Assembly (NCBI GenBank): GCA_900208305.1
Contig: OAPG01000001.1
Span: forward strand, 744,001 to 808,000
DNA from: Melanopsichium pennsylvanicum
Taxonomy: Eukaryota; Basidiomycota; Ustilaginomycetes; Ustilaginales
Direction of reading: 5' to 3'
DNA: 64,000 nt
The notes beneath the pieces are model-generated. The model made no database searches, was not told the DNA's origin, and saw only the letters and a list, made by a program, of their open reading frames with translations. Below, piece by piece: positions 30,458 to 41,012 of this stretch (positions are counted from its first letter, which is position 1; each line of letters starts with the position of its first letter). The position numbers were made by a program, and so were the translations under genes.

Positions 30458-33400
30458 TCACTGGTATAGAATCCTAACAAGGCCGAGATCCCCTGCCTCG
30501 ACCGCCTCCCTGTTAATCCCCGCTGGACCCCATCCACTTTCATCACCCTCGGCACCCCACATGAATCCACTACTCTCTCCACCCTGCGTACCTCTGCCTG
30601 AACTCACTCCTGCACTCACCCCACTCCTACCACCAGCAGCAGTCACGCCTCCACTGAACCCACTCATCCTCTGATTCTGAGTCTTGCTCCATCCCGAACT
30701 CGCAGCCGTCGCCCCGGTTGTGTTACCAAACATGCTCGGCCCACCCGGCCACTTTCTCCAATCGCTTCTTTGTGTGCTTGTCAGATCCTCCTCATCCGTG
30801 TCCACGACTGCTCGAGCATGTAGAGACGCAAATCCGATCTGAATCAACATCCTTTCCAGCTCGGGCCACGACAAGCTAAAATTCACGCAAAGCTCGTCTT
30901 CCGAGTGCAGACCGTCGAGCATGTCCACCAACTCTGCCGGAATCGAAAGTGCAGTGGCACGGGTGTGTGAAGGATGAGCAGCGCTAATACCCGCAGCGAT
31001 CCCTGAGGTTCCACCACCACCAGCCATAGGGTATGTGGGTGTCTGCGGTACTACAGTTGCCGATCCTGTGGCACTAGCACGCTTTCTGGGTGACCTGGCA
31101 CTACCTCCACCACCACTCATCGGCGGTGTAGCGTTGAACGCGACACTGGCGACGTCTAATGCCGTTGCAGTCGGAAGCCTAAACCCTGGTTTGTTTCTGG
31201 TTCGATTCGCATGATGACGTTTGGTGGGAGAAGTGCCAAATTGCGAGTCACCACCCGAGCCCATGTGGATCGAGTCACCCAGGTTACTGGCGCCAAACGT
31301 GCTACCACCTGGTCCTGCACCTAGGACGGCGTTGCCAAGTTTTACTTCCGAATGACCGCGACGTGTTGGAGTTCGAGTGCCCACTCCAGGACTATCAACG
31401 CTGCCATCGCGGCCAATGCGGTGGAAGGCGCTGCTCATCCCCGAGAGTTCGCGTGGGCGTCGATCTCTTGGCTCGCGACTGCCGCTTTGGTGTCGTCGAT
31501 GTTGATCCACAAGATCACTGCGTCGCAAGTTGGAATCGTTTAAATTGACCATAGGCGAGCTGACCACGGGTGAGTTGCGCACCGTGCTCACGATGCTCGT
31601 GTCGAAAGCCGAAACGCCTTCTTCAGCGGACCACGTACCGAGACAGATGGGGAATCTACGTACTCGGCGCAAGAACCCTTGAATCACACCAAAGGATACA
31701 AACCGCCGCACGTCGATGCCCTTGTTGTCAATATCATTGTCCTCGATCCAGTCATGCAACGTCGTCCCGGCTCTCAAGAGCGAATAAAGCCTCAGAATCT
31801 CGGGGTACGATGGTGTAGGATATCCAGGCCGAGTAACGTAGGTCGCACATTCGCGACCTAGCGCCTCGTCGTCGGCCATCTTGGCTATCGCTGGACGAAC
31901 AGTGTACATGTTGAAGTACTGGAAAATGTCGACCACAATAATGCAGCCATAGTACATCAGATGCTCAAGACATGCGCGTGTCAGTCCCAGGTCGGCATCC
32001 GCGAGCTGAGCGATCCGTTTGACGTGATTCACACCGTCGATGAACGGCAGAATACGTCGCAAGGTCAGATCCCAGTTGCCATCCACCCTCGACAGCAGAT
32101 CCAGCAGTGCTACTGGCACGTCCCAGTCGTTGATCGGCGGCGGATTAGGGTACACGGGGAAAAGCTTGAGATTGATCGCATCGCGCACGGTGCGTCCCAA
32201 ACCGTGAGGAGGCTCGCGTTTCTCCACAAGCGCTGTGCGTCTGGTGACGTCTCCCGTCTCCGGGTGTAGTGCATTGATCGAGTTGGACAAGGCAGCATCG
32301 ATCGTACGCAGAGACACGATGCTCTCGGCGAGGTGCTCGAGCGACATGGATTCCGGATCAGCGCCGTGTGCTCCGGCAGTGCTGCCACGACTTGATCGTC
32401 GGGTACCGTCAGCAGTGTTGATGCTGTCATAGCCTGCAATGTCGTGAGTTGTGAGCACGTTGCCCAGGATTTGAGCAGCGCTGAGCTCGCTCGTGAGCTC
32501 GCTCTGTCGTCGCGAGCTTACGATCCCCATGGCGTTGTCGCGGCTCTCTTCTGATGCGAAAGCACCTTGGCCAACGTCGTCGGTGAGCGCCGTGATCGTT
32601 GAGGCTCTGGCCAGGCTTGGTCTGCGACGCTCTGATCCGATAGGTGATGCTGCAGACGATGGAGAGTTTGGCCCCTCCGATACAGGCCCACTTACACCTG
32701 AAGCGCTGTTACTTCTGACCATCGGCTGAGCTTCGTTCCTGATCGTAGTCAATGGGCTCAGAACTCGGGCCATATCCGAATGGGAGGAGCTCGAGGCAGA
32801 AGTAGAGCGCGAGCGTAGACCACCTCCGTTGCTCCCCGCTTGCTGCTGAGACGGACTAGCCCGCACCGAAGCAGGCAAAGATGTTTGACGCGGACTCGAG
32901 ATCTGTGCTTGCTCCATTTGCTTTTGCTTCAATCTGTCATTAATAATGTTCCTGTGGTGCTCGTCTCTTAAGGATGCAAAGCCGGCGCCCAGCGAAACGA
33001 AGTCATCAGGTCCAATGATAGGAGAAGTGAGATTTTGCGTTTGTGGGCTGGTTGGCTTGGATGAGCTCTTGAGGTAAGATGTGTGCGGTGTCTCGGGAAG
33101 CGCGACAAAGCTCTCACTGTACGAGCCAAGATCCTCGAAGAGCTGCTCGATGACACCGTATATGCGTGGCAAGCTCTTGGGACTGGAGAGAAAAGACTGT
33201 GTCTCTTCCAACCCCCGAAGCACTCGTCCGCACTTCCTGACCACTGGCTCGTACGCTCGAACATCCGCCTGTCCCTCGAAAACGAAGCAGAGGTTGAAGA
33301 TGAAGTTGTTCCTTTGGTATTTTGCTGCATCTTCGATCAGAACTGGAAAGCCGAGGATCTTGTAGGTTCGCTGTTCGCGTCGAGGTTTGTCGATTGGAGA

Positions 33401-33862
33401 GGCATCTTGGGCACCTCGAGGTCTAACGGAAGAGTTTCGGGAGGAGCCACCCGACCTTACGGAAGCAGACCTTCCTGCCGGTACTGATGAGGGCTTGCGT
33501 GAAGATCGCTCACGGTGGCGTTCACGAACGCCCACAGTACCTCGAGCTATGGATGTGACAAGTCTGCCGCATAACGGCGCCTTTGGAATGAGGTACTCGG
33601 AAAGAGCGGAGAAGTCGAAAAGAGGCTCGCCACCAAGTGTTCCACCAGTCTGTAATGGCAGCGTCTTGCTTGAGCTAGCATTTGCGTTTACACCTTGAGC
33701 GGAAGCTGTTGCTTCTGAGTTAGAGGATGGTTCGCGCTCTTCTGTGATGGAACCCTCGGGAACCTGATAGAGCACTTTTGGGCCTTCTGTCGGGTGAAAT
33801 ACGGCGTAAAAGACAGCGATAAGGCGAGGCAAGAACTGTTCGTCAAGAGTAGGTATCGACAT
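30458..33862 (-). CDS. NPR2: Npr2-like subunit of the GATOR1/SEACIT complex
   Basis: 1134 residues from the ATG at 33862. Npr2 (human NPRL2) with Npr3 and Iml1 forms the GTPase-activating complex that turns off TORC1 at the vacuole when amino acids are low. The N-terminal signature is clear: LPRLIAVFYAVFHPTEGPKVLYQVPEG, then YLIPKAPLCGRLV, then TYKILGFPVLIEDAAKYQRNNFIFNLCFVF, the longin-like half. A central Ser-rich stretch separates this from the conserved middle (TLRRILPFIDGVNHVKRIAQLADADLGL and a winged-helix-like part, LMYYGCIIVVDIFQYFNMY). The C-terminus has another long Gly/Ser-rich insert and a short helical segment near ELVDMLDGLHSEDELC. Yeast Npr2 is 615 and human NPRL2 380 residues, so this version is greatly expanded by low-complexity sequence. 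No intron is evident. Confidence 0.92.
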   Translation of the reverse strand: MSIPTLDEQFLPRLIAVFYAVFHPTEGPKVLYQVPEGSITEEREPSSNSEATASAQGVNANASSSKTLPLQTGGTLGGEPLFDFSALSEYLIPKAPLCGRLVTSIARGTVGVRERHRERSSRKPSSVPAGRSASVRSGGSSRNSSVRPRGAQDASPIDKPRREQRTYKILGFPVLIEDAAKYQRNNFIFNLCFVFEGQADVRAYEPVVRKCGRVLRGLEETQSFLSSPKSLPRIYGVIEQLFEDLGSYSESFVALPETPHTSYLKSSSKPTSPQTQNLTSPIIGPDDFVSLGAGFASLRDEHHRNIINDRLKQKQMEQAQISSPRQTSLPASVRASPSQQQAGSNGGGLRSRSTSASSSSHSDMARVLSPLTTIRNEAQPMVRSNSASGVSGPVSEGPNSPSSAASPIGSERRRPSLARASTITALTDDVGQGAFASEESRDNAMGIVSSRRQSELTSELSAAQILGNVLTTHDIAGYDSINTADGTRRSSRGSTAGAHGADPESMSLEHLAESIVSLRTIDAALSNSINALHPETGDVTRRTALVEKREPPHGLGRTVRDAINLKLFPVYPNPPPINDWDVPVALLDLLSRVDGNWDLTLRRILPFIDGVNHVKRIAQLADADLGLTRACLEHLMYYGCIIVVDIFQYFNMYTVRPAIAKMADDEALGRECATYVTRPGYPTPSYPEILRLYSLLRAGTTLHDWIEDNDIDNKGIDVRRFVSFGVIQGFLRRVRRFPICLGTWSAEEGVSAFDTSIVSTVRNSPVVSSPMVNLNDSNLRRSDLVDQHRRHQSGSREPRDRRPRELSGMSSAFHRIGRDGSVDSPGVGTRTPTRRGHSEVKLGNAVLGAGPGGSTFGASNLGDSIHMGSGGDSQFGTSPTKRHHANRTRNKPGFRLPTATALDVASVAFNATPPMSGGGGSARSPRKRASATGSATVVPQTPTYPMAGGGGTSGIAAGISAAHPSHTRATALSIPAELVDMLDGLHSEDELCVNFSLSWPELERMLIQIGFASLHARAVVDTDEEDLTSTQRSDWRKWPGGPSMFGNTTGATAASSGWSKTQNQRMSGFSGGVTAAGGRSGVSAGVSSGRGTQGGESSGFMWGAEGDESGWGPAGINREAVEAGDLGLVRILYQ

Positions 33863-34650
33863 GATGATTTGACTTGCTTTGACAGGTGTCGATCCTGAAA
33901 TGAATTGTCAGAGGCCACTACGGCATTTGATCGTAGAAGCAAGTACCAGGATTGGAGGGGGTGGACAGGGAACCTAAATGTCACGACATGTCTGAGACGC
34001 TGCGCTCCTTATTGATTGTTGTACATCTTGCCTTATTGCATGTTCCAGACAAAGTTGTGACCAGAGGCGGGGTACAGTATACGGTGGTGTAAGTGAGAAC
34101 AGAGCTGATACGAATGTGGGGAAGCTCATCTAGAGTGCTGGTGGAGGCTGATCTTGAAGCAACGATCGGATGCCCGATTCAGCACTAATCTTGGTATTAT
34201 TATTATTTAGCCGATTGTGATTCTATGGTTGCCAATCCAAAAAGAGCGACGTCGGAAAAATGGCAAAATGGCAAAACAGCTGAGACTCGCACAAGCCAAA
34301 TAACCAAGATTCTGGTTTGTGACACCTAACTCTCTACCGCTTTGATGAAGCCGCGATAGGCTTGATGAACAACATGTCACTTCCACTGGCTATACTGTAC
34401 GGTTAGGCAACGGGGACTGGCTAAGATTTTTGTTTCTGACCCACATTTATACATAAATACTCTCACCAGCTTCCTCTCGCTCACAGAGCGATCTTTCCTG
34501 TTTCCCACGAGCAGCCGGGATACGCCAAACAGATTTTAGGACGATGCTAGCACACTCGTAAGCTTTGCTTCAGCCCGCACACGACCCCCGCAATCGTACG
34601 GCGATATAATACTTGCAACTTCGTCCCACTTGCGCTGCGTTCTATCTATC
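33863..34650. other. Divergent promoter region, NPR2 / glutaminyl cyclase
   Basis: 788 bases between two divergent starts. TACWGTA sites lie at 34073 and 34393. A TTATTATTATT run is at about 34195-34208. No gene is seen. Confidence 0.55.
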
Positions 34651-36144
34651 ATGTCGAGCTACGGACTTCAGTCACTCCAACGCAGCGCAATGCGGCGCAC
34701 ACTGTTGTATCTGGCTCTGGGATTCGGTGTTTTCGCTGCCTTGTGCGCAGGTCATGCAGTTCGCAGTCACACAAGAAACTATGGCCGCCTATCGTCAGAC
34801 TCGGTCTCCGCTATCGCTGCTCTCTCCGACCCAGCAGTCCTGCTCGACACGAACAACAAAGACTCGCTTCTTTCTCGCATTCTCATCCCTCGTCCTCCAG
34901 ATACCGAAAACAGCCGCAAAGTTCGCGAATGCATCCTTGATGTATTTCGCAAACAGCTTGGCGCCAGAGAGTCAAGTGATTACAAATCTATGGACTGGAG
35001 CATTGCGGGCAAGCTCGGATGGCATATTGAGCAGCACACATTCACCACAGATACCCCCGAGGGCAAGAAGAAGATGACCAACCTGATCCTCACCAAAAAC
35101 CCTGCTGCGCCCAGAAAGCTTGTAATCGCTGCGCATTACGACTCGAAATACTTTTCGGCAAATTCTGGCATGGCAGAATTTGTGGGTGCGACGGATAGTG
35201 CAGCACCGTGCGCCATGATGGTGGATCTTGCCGTAGCGCTCGATGACGCGCTGGATGCGAGAGAACGAAAGATTCATGCTGAGCAGCAAACGAAACCATC
35301 CATCGCCCAAGAAACCACCCTTCAATTGGTCTTTTTCGACGGCGAAGAAGCATACAGAGTTTGGACGCATACCGATTCGATCTATGGCTCTCGAGAGTTG
35401 GCCAAACACTGGACACAGACTTTTTGGGACGCATCCACTTTCGAAAAGTCGCACACTGCCACCGCAACCAAACTTTCTGCCCGTCGATACCGCAGCACAT
35501 ATGGACCGATCGAGTACATCAACACCATCGAACACATGGTGCTGCTCGACCTTTTGGGTGCGCCAAATCCGACCATTCCAAACTACTACGATAGTACCAA
35601 GTGGTTGCACGAAGCCATGGGCGATGCGGAACGCCGATTGAGGGCTGCAAACGTACTGTGGCCAGCAGGGGAGGCAATCAAGCAAAGCGACAGAGGCTTT
35701 TTTACGGCAAACAAACCGTGGGGTGCGATTGAAGATGATCATTTGCCGTTCTTACATCAAGGTGTGCCCATATTGCATGTGATCCCTTCGCCTTTCCCGT
35801 CCGTATGGCACAAGTTGAGTGACGACGTAACCGCACTCGACTATCCCACCATGCATGCTTGGTGTATGATCCTCCGTCTGGCGGTTGCCGAGTATCTTGA
35901 CTTGGACGTTTCGGCTGTCGCACACAAGAGGTACAGGAGCCAACTTGAACCTGGTTTAATGGCAAGAGGTCGGGGGATGCTGCAAGATGATGAGCCAATT
36001 GGTGAGTCCACTTTGACCTATCACAAGAATCGAACACATAAGGGCGAGCTGGTAAGTGCTCGCTCGACCTCGAGTCTTTTTTTTGCATTGCAACTTTCGC
36101 TGACTATATTTGCATTTTGATCTTGGGTTTGGTACGTACAGTGA
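34651..36144 (+). CDS. Glutaminyl-peptide cyclotransferase (M28-type zinc enzyme)
   Basis: Start at the ATG 34651; the frame upstream has no ATG. The enzyme converts N-terminal Gln to pyroglutamate in secretory-pathway proteins. A signal-anchor lies at about residues 20-38 (LLYLALGFGVFAALCAG). Likely zinc ligands, by comparison with human QC, are Asp182 (GATDSAAPCAM), Glu233 (FFDGEEA, with Glu232 catalytic) and His387 (SVWHKLSDD); AHYDSKYF, LDLLGAPNP and DDHLPFL are further family motifs. Near the end there is a convincing intron, 36052-36141: GTAAGT donor directly after Leu467, a CTGAC branch site and a TACAG acceptor. After splicing, the next codon is TGA (36142), giving 467 residues ending HKGEL. 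Without splicing the frame continues to 36120 (489 residues) with a hydrophobic tail. I favour the spliced form. Confidence 0.9.
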
Positions 36145-36551
36145 ACGCAACCGCAAAAGCATAGTCTCCGACCACCAACACCTCAGCCACATTCATTTTT
36201 TAATTTCATTGACTTGCGAAACCAGATTGACGGTCGATTATGACGACTCTTCATGCCCGCAACAAGGAGAGGCTGGAGTTGTGAATGATCCAATCAACGC
36301 GTGAGAGCAAGCGCACAGTGAGACTCTCATCGAGACCTGATAAGGATATGAACGATAGTTTACGATAGCTTAGCCTTTATGAATGGGTATGAATCATGCG
36401 GTTTTTGCGCTATACTTGAGTGATAAATGACTCCGTTACAATTTGATATGAACGTTTTTAATGATTTGTCTTTTGTTTCTTTTCCCCATCCATCCATCCA
36501 TCCATCCATTCATGCATGCATGTTTCCAATTGTGATTGAGTTTGGAGGATA
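36145..36551. other. Convergent 3' spacer with CATC repeat
   Basis: About 400 bases between glutaminyl cyclase and the homeodomain gene. A CATC run (about 36487-36511) runs into CATGCATG. No gene is seen. Confidence 0.6.
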
Positions 36552-39500
36552 TCATTGACTCAAGCTACTGTCACGGGATTCGACCGTCTTACCCAACCCC
36601 AACAACAACTCTGCTGCCTGATGATCATCTCGATTTTCCCCATCCCCACTACCACTACCACCACCACCATGAGTGATTGCTGCTGCACCTCTCATGTTCC
36701 TCAACGAAGCCTTTCTTGGACTAATACTACTCGTAACAACCCCTTTCCCCTTTTTGGGTGTACCTCTCTTAAACGCTCCACCACCTCTTGCACTTTGCTG
36801 TTGTTGCGGTTGAGAGTGATACTGTAGAACATCTTGATCATCTTCGCTGAAACTACCAAAGAAACCTGAATCATCATGATGCATAAAAGGCGAATCACTC
36901 GAAGTATTCACGCCTGCATGCGATAAACCCGACATTGAGTTGACAGAATAATTCGTCTTATCACTCAACAACACCCTCGATGGCGTACTAGTCGTCATCG
37001 CCAATGATGTCTGTGACAATGATTCTCCTCCACCATTGCGCGAAAATCCAAGTGGAATCCAACCTGAACAAGAATCCTCCGAATACGTCCTAGCATGACT
37101 ACCATCCCAACCAACCAATCCCCCCCCACTACCACCACCACCACCACGAGCCATCTGATCACGTGCAACCGACGCACGATTCATCATCGTCGATTTCGAT
37201 GTCGAATGACGATGATGACTACTGGGATAATGGGCACTAACCGAACGACCAAGCGAATTGTTGGTAGTGACAGGTGAAGCGCCGATAGCTCGGAAACGAT
37301 CGGAGCGCGTGCTCAGCGGCATACCTCCACCATACAAACAAGTGGTGGATTGCGGAGTGGAAGGTACCATCATGTTGGACATACTTCGAGATGCTGCTGA
37401 TGGGAACGAAGCGTGCGCCACAAAAGGTCGCGACGAGAGCATAGGTGACGCCATGCCACCCGAAAACTTGGGTGGTGGCAACGAAGCTTCCACTTGGCTC
37501 AAAGGGGCAAGCGAAACAATCTCTTCCAATTGCGCACGTCGACGCTTAAGTGGCTGAACATTTTGTGCTATTTGCATCGCAGCACTCTTTGCTGTACCGA
37601 CTTCATTGGAGGTAGGGTCGACATTCTCATCCCGAACCTCGAGCACCTCTGAAGATCGCTTTCGGCTAGCAGTGCTACTTTTAGCTGCATCACCTTTACG
37701 CTTCGCCTCTTGCAACCTTCGAGTGAGGTCAGTGGCAGACAACGAGCGTCTTGCAGCAGCAGCTGACTCGTTCTTATTCTTCTTCTTATTCTTCTTCTTC
37801 TTCTCTCCCTGAGAAAGAGCAGCGTTGGACCTATCATTTCCCACATCGGTGTGCTGAGACGCAATCGGCGTCGACTCGTTGGGCTTGTGCATTGTCAACT
37901 GCCTAGCACTGACACTGCGCGACAATGGTGTACCACCCACACTGTTGGGCAAAGCCGAAGTCGAAGCGCGATTGCGACCAGCTGCCCAATCCAGGCTCAA
38001 TTGCCTTGTGGGTGCGAGACCAACCACTGTCGCTCCGCTCTTCTTGCCGACACTTCCAAGTGAGATATCACCAGAACCAAAAGCTTGTTGAACGATCGCC
38101 TGCCTTGCATCGGTGCAGCCAGGATTCATGGCAACAAGATTGGTAATGTTCGGTTCACTTTGGGTCTTTGACAAAGCCCTTGTTTGCTGCGCTTTCGCCA
38201 GCGCAGTGGCCTGTGCCTTGGCGGCACGGCGCTGGGCAATAAGCTTTAGCGTTCGCTCTTCGTCTTCTTCGCTATCCCTGCGACTGTGGTTGTTGTAAAA
38301 CGTATCGGCTTCGCTACTTGACGCACTCGAGGAGGGCATCATGTGCAGCAAGCCTTGAGCTTTGACGGCGGGCAAACGCTCGTCGGGCTGCGCTCCGATA
38401 ATGCCCAGCCTCTGCAACGCGGCAGTGAGCTTGGGTGGGAGACTCGATGTCAGTGACGGTTTAGCGTCATTGACCTTGGGAACAGGTGAGGCTTCCTTTC
38501 GGAAATCGAGGTTGCCAATGCTTGCGCGACCGCCGGAAGTGGTGAGCAGAGATAAGCTGGATGAGCTCGAGGCTCGAGAGAGAAGCTTGGGCGGGGGTAA
38601 GATGGTGTCAAGTTGCTCTTCCTCTAGTTCGCTCGAGGCAGCAGTGGTCAGAGGCGCCGAGTGATCCGTGGCCGAGCGTCTCAACGAGTTGCTTCGCCCG
38701 CTGAGAACGTCATCAAGCGACAATCGCGGCACAGATGGGTGGCGCAACAGCGCAGCCTTTGAGCTCGAAGCAACGTCGACAGCCGGCGCGGTCTTTACAG
38801 GCACAGCATCAAATTCGACGCGGTGAGTCGTGATCCCAGCCCCTTGAGGACCAACAGCCTGGCGCAGATCACGAGTCGCAGGGCGCGGAGCCAAGATTTG
38901 CGGCTTGGACAGAGCAGCCACAGGTACGTCATGCTTGATCTTCTCCAAAGTCTCTCGACCGGCAAGCCAGGGAGGGAGATTCTCCTTGTTGTTGTTGCTC
39001 AAGTCGTTGAGCTCTTGTGGATCGAAGCGCTTTGTTGGTCCAACTGTGTTAGCGGCTGAGTTGCCCAGGGGCTTGCGCTGCGCTAGCACGACATGCGGCC
39101 GCACGGGTGATTCCTCTACGGTTGGTGTAGCTGCGCCACTGGCGGTAATGCTAGGGGCTGGGTTCGTCGGAGCGACGCCCGAGCCGCCATACCTTCCGGA
39201 CCTCTTCTTTTCGGCCTGTCGCCTGTTTTGGAACCATACTGACACGGCTCTACAATAGTAAACAAAACACATAACAAAGCAATGACAAAGAAGCGATCAA
39301 AAGGTCAGGAAGGCGTTCGTACAGTCGATGGGATTGTGTGAAGTGTGAAAGCGAGGATGATCTTACCGGACCGACATGCCAACACGGTTGGCAAGGAAGA
39401 GACGAGTTTCGTGGTCAGGGAAGGGGTTCTTGAGGTACACCTGTGCCAACAAATTGGCTTCATCTGGACGCGTGCGCCTCCTTCTACGGATTTCGTTCTT

Positions 39501-40247
39501 TGAGTCCTCGCCCATAACGCTTGCCGTGCTCTCGAAGGAGTCGTCGGCCATGAGCGAGGCGGTAGCTCGCATTGTCGCGTTGTGGTACGTAGAATGTGTT
39601 GCATCCTCTTGGTCCTTCTGCGCGAGGTTGGACGCCGAGAGACGGTTGACATCGATAGCTGGGCTGGGAGATGTAGCTGCACTCTGAGCACGGTATTGAT
39701 GTGCTGCGAGTTCTGTGCTATCATCTGCGCTTACGTCTGCGTGATTGCGACCATGATCGTGTTCGGGAAGCTGGCGAGGGAGCTGGACAGAATGCAAGTG
39801 TTCGATTGACATGACGGCGTTGGCGCTTCGGGGGAGGTCGTGCTCGATCCAGTGCTGATGTTGGTGGCGAAAGGCGTCGCGCGACACGATGGGCGTGGTG
39901 ACGAGATGACGTGGGTGAGGACGAGGGCTGCCGACGTGAGAGGCTGGGTCGCTGTGGTCGCGAAGCTGATCTTCGGCACGTGGCGAGCTGGAACGGTTCT
40001 GAACGAGAAGCGCGTCCTTGTTGATGTAGGATGAGAAACTATCTACTGACGCGGCTGCAGGACTGCTTCTGGGATGCAGATGATGTTGAGGTGGCGTAGC
40101 GGCGTGTTCGTCGCGACCGTCGGACTGTGACGAGCCGCGTTGGCGATTGGTCGGGTCGTTGTGTGCATTCATGATGGTATGAGCCTCTGCGTGAAAGGCA
40201 GCGGGCATTCTCCTTCCATCGCTATCCCCACTGATGCGAACGTCCAT
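36552..40247 (-). CDS. Homeodomain transcription factor (two exons)
   Basis: Exon 1 is 40247-39367 and exon 2 is 39249-36552, giving 1192 residues. The ATG at 40247 (AACATGG) is the first in frame. The intron (39250-39366, 117 bases; GTAAGA ... TTGTAG) falls inside the homeodomain, and the join makes Arg294 and restores helix 3. The homeodomain covers about 255-312: RRRRTRPDEANLLAQVYLKN, PFPDHETRLFLANRVGMSVR, then AVSVWFQNRRQAEKKR with the WFQNRR recognition helix. Both flanks are low-complexity. Exon 2 contains a KKKKNKKKNK cluster (extra nuclear signal), SP/TP sites and Gly/His/Gln-rich runs. The large solo homeodomain differs in layout from the bE/bW mating-type proteins, so a general developmental or metabolic regulator is more likely. 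Target genes are unknown. It is divergent from the helicase gene. Confidence 0.9.
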
Positions 40248-40633
40248 GTTAGCACGAATTAGAGTGTGTGACCTCAATTCAGGCAGAACAGAGATGGGCC
40301 GAATTGTACAACAAGCTGACGATGGGCAAGGTGTTGCCCTTGGACCAGATCTAGACCGACAAAACGCGAGCTACAACTCCATCTGCAGGCTTAGCTCGAC
40401 CTTACTACTGATATTATCAATCACCTTAAGATGTAATGGGCAGCGCGGTAGTGGCTTGATGAAGCGTGTAGGTGATGATGGGGGAAAGAAAGGCAGATGG
40501 GAAGGTGGTGTAGGAAAGCCTCGTACGGTTGCGGTCCGACTTAAGAAGGACAGGTTGTGGACGTGCCAGTCAGACACTGCGTTGGTTGGACTGGGACTGG
40601 GACTGGGACTGGTGTGCGTGTTCCGTGTCCAGT

Positions 40634-40669
40634 GTACAGTAAAGTAAAGTACAGTAAAGTAAAGTACAG
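40634..40669. repeat. Inverted copies of the 15-bp array unit
   Basis: Two-plus units of GTAAAGTACAGTAAA-type sequence, the reverse complement of the array that follows about 230 bases later. Together they make a potential hairpin with arms of about 35 bases. Confidence 0.85.
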
Positions 40670-40896
40670 ACACATACGTGATAATTACGCGGATACGCGA
40701 AGAGAGAGATTGTCACTGAGGCCACTGCAGATAGAAATGAGTGTTGTACTCCAAAGGGTAATTTACTGTACTCTTTACTCTAGTCAACTACTTTAGCTTT
40801 GTGACTGTGCAAAAGTACTTTGAACTTGAATCGCTTTTACAGTATTCTCTCGGCAGCACCTAAAACGCAACACACTTTTCTGTAATGTAATGTAAA

Positions 40897-41012
40897 TTTA
40901 CTGTACTTTACTTTACTGTACTTTACTTTACTGTACTTTACTTTACTGTACTTTACTTTACTGTACTTTACTTTACTGTACTTTACTTTACTGTACTTTA
41001 CTTTACTGTACT
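40897..41012. repeat. 15-bp tandem array, unit TTTACTGTACTTTAC, ~7.7 copies
   Basis: The copies are contiguous and almost identical, each holding one TACTGTA palindrome, so the palindromes sit every 15 bases. There are no spacers, so this is not a CRISPR-like array. It lies about 650 bases upstream of the homeodomain start and 2 kb upstream of the helicase start. Confidence 0.95.

Noticed and set aside
40897..41012. CRISPR-like array
   Set aside because: The repeats are contiguous with no unique spacers, in a fungal nuclear context.
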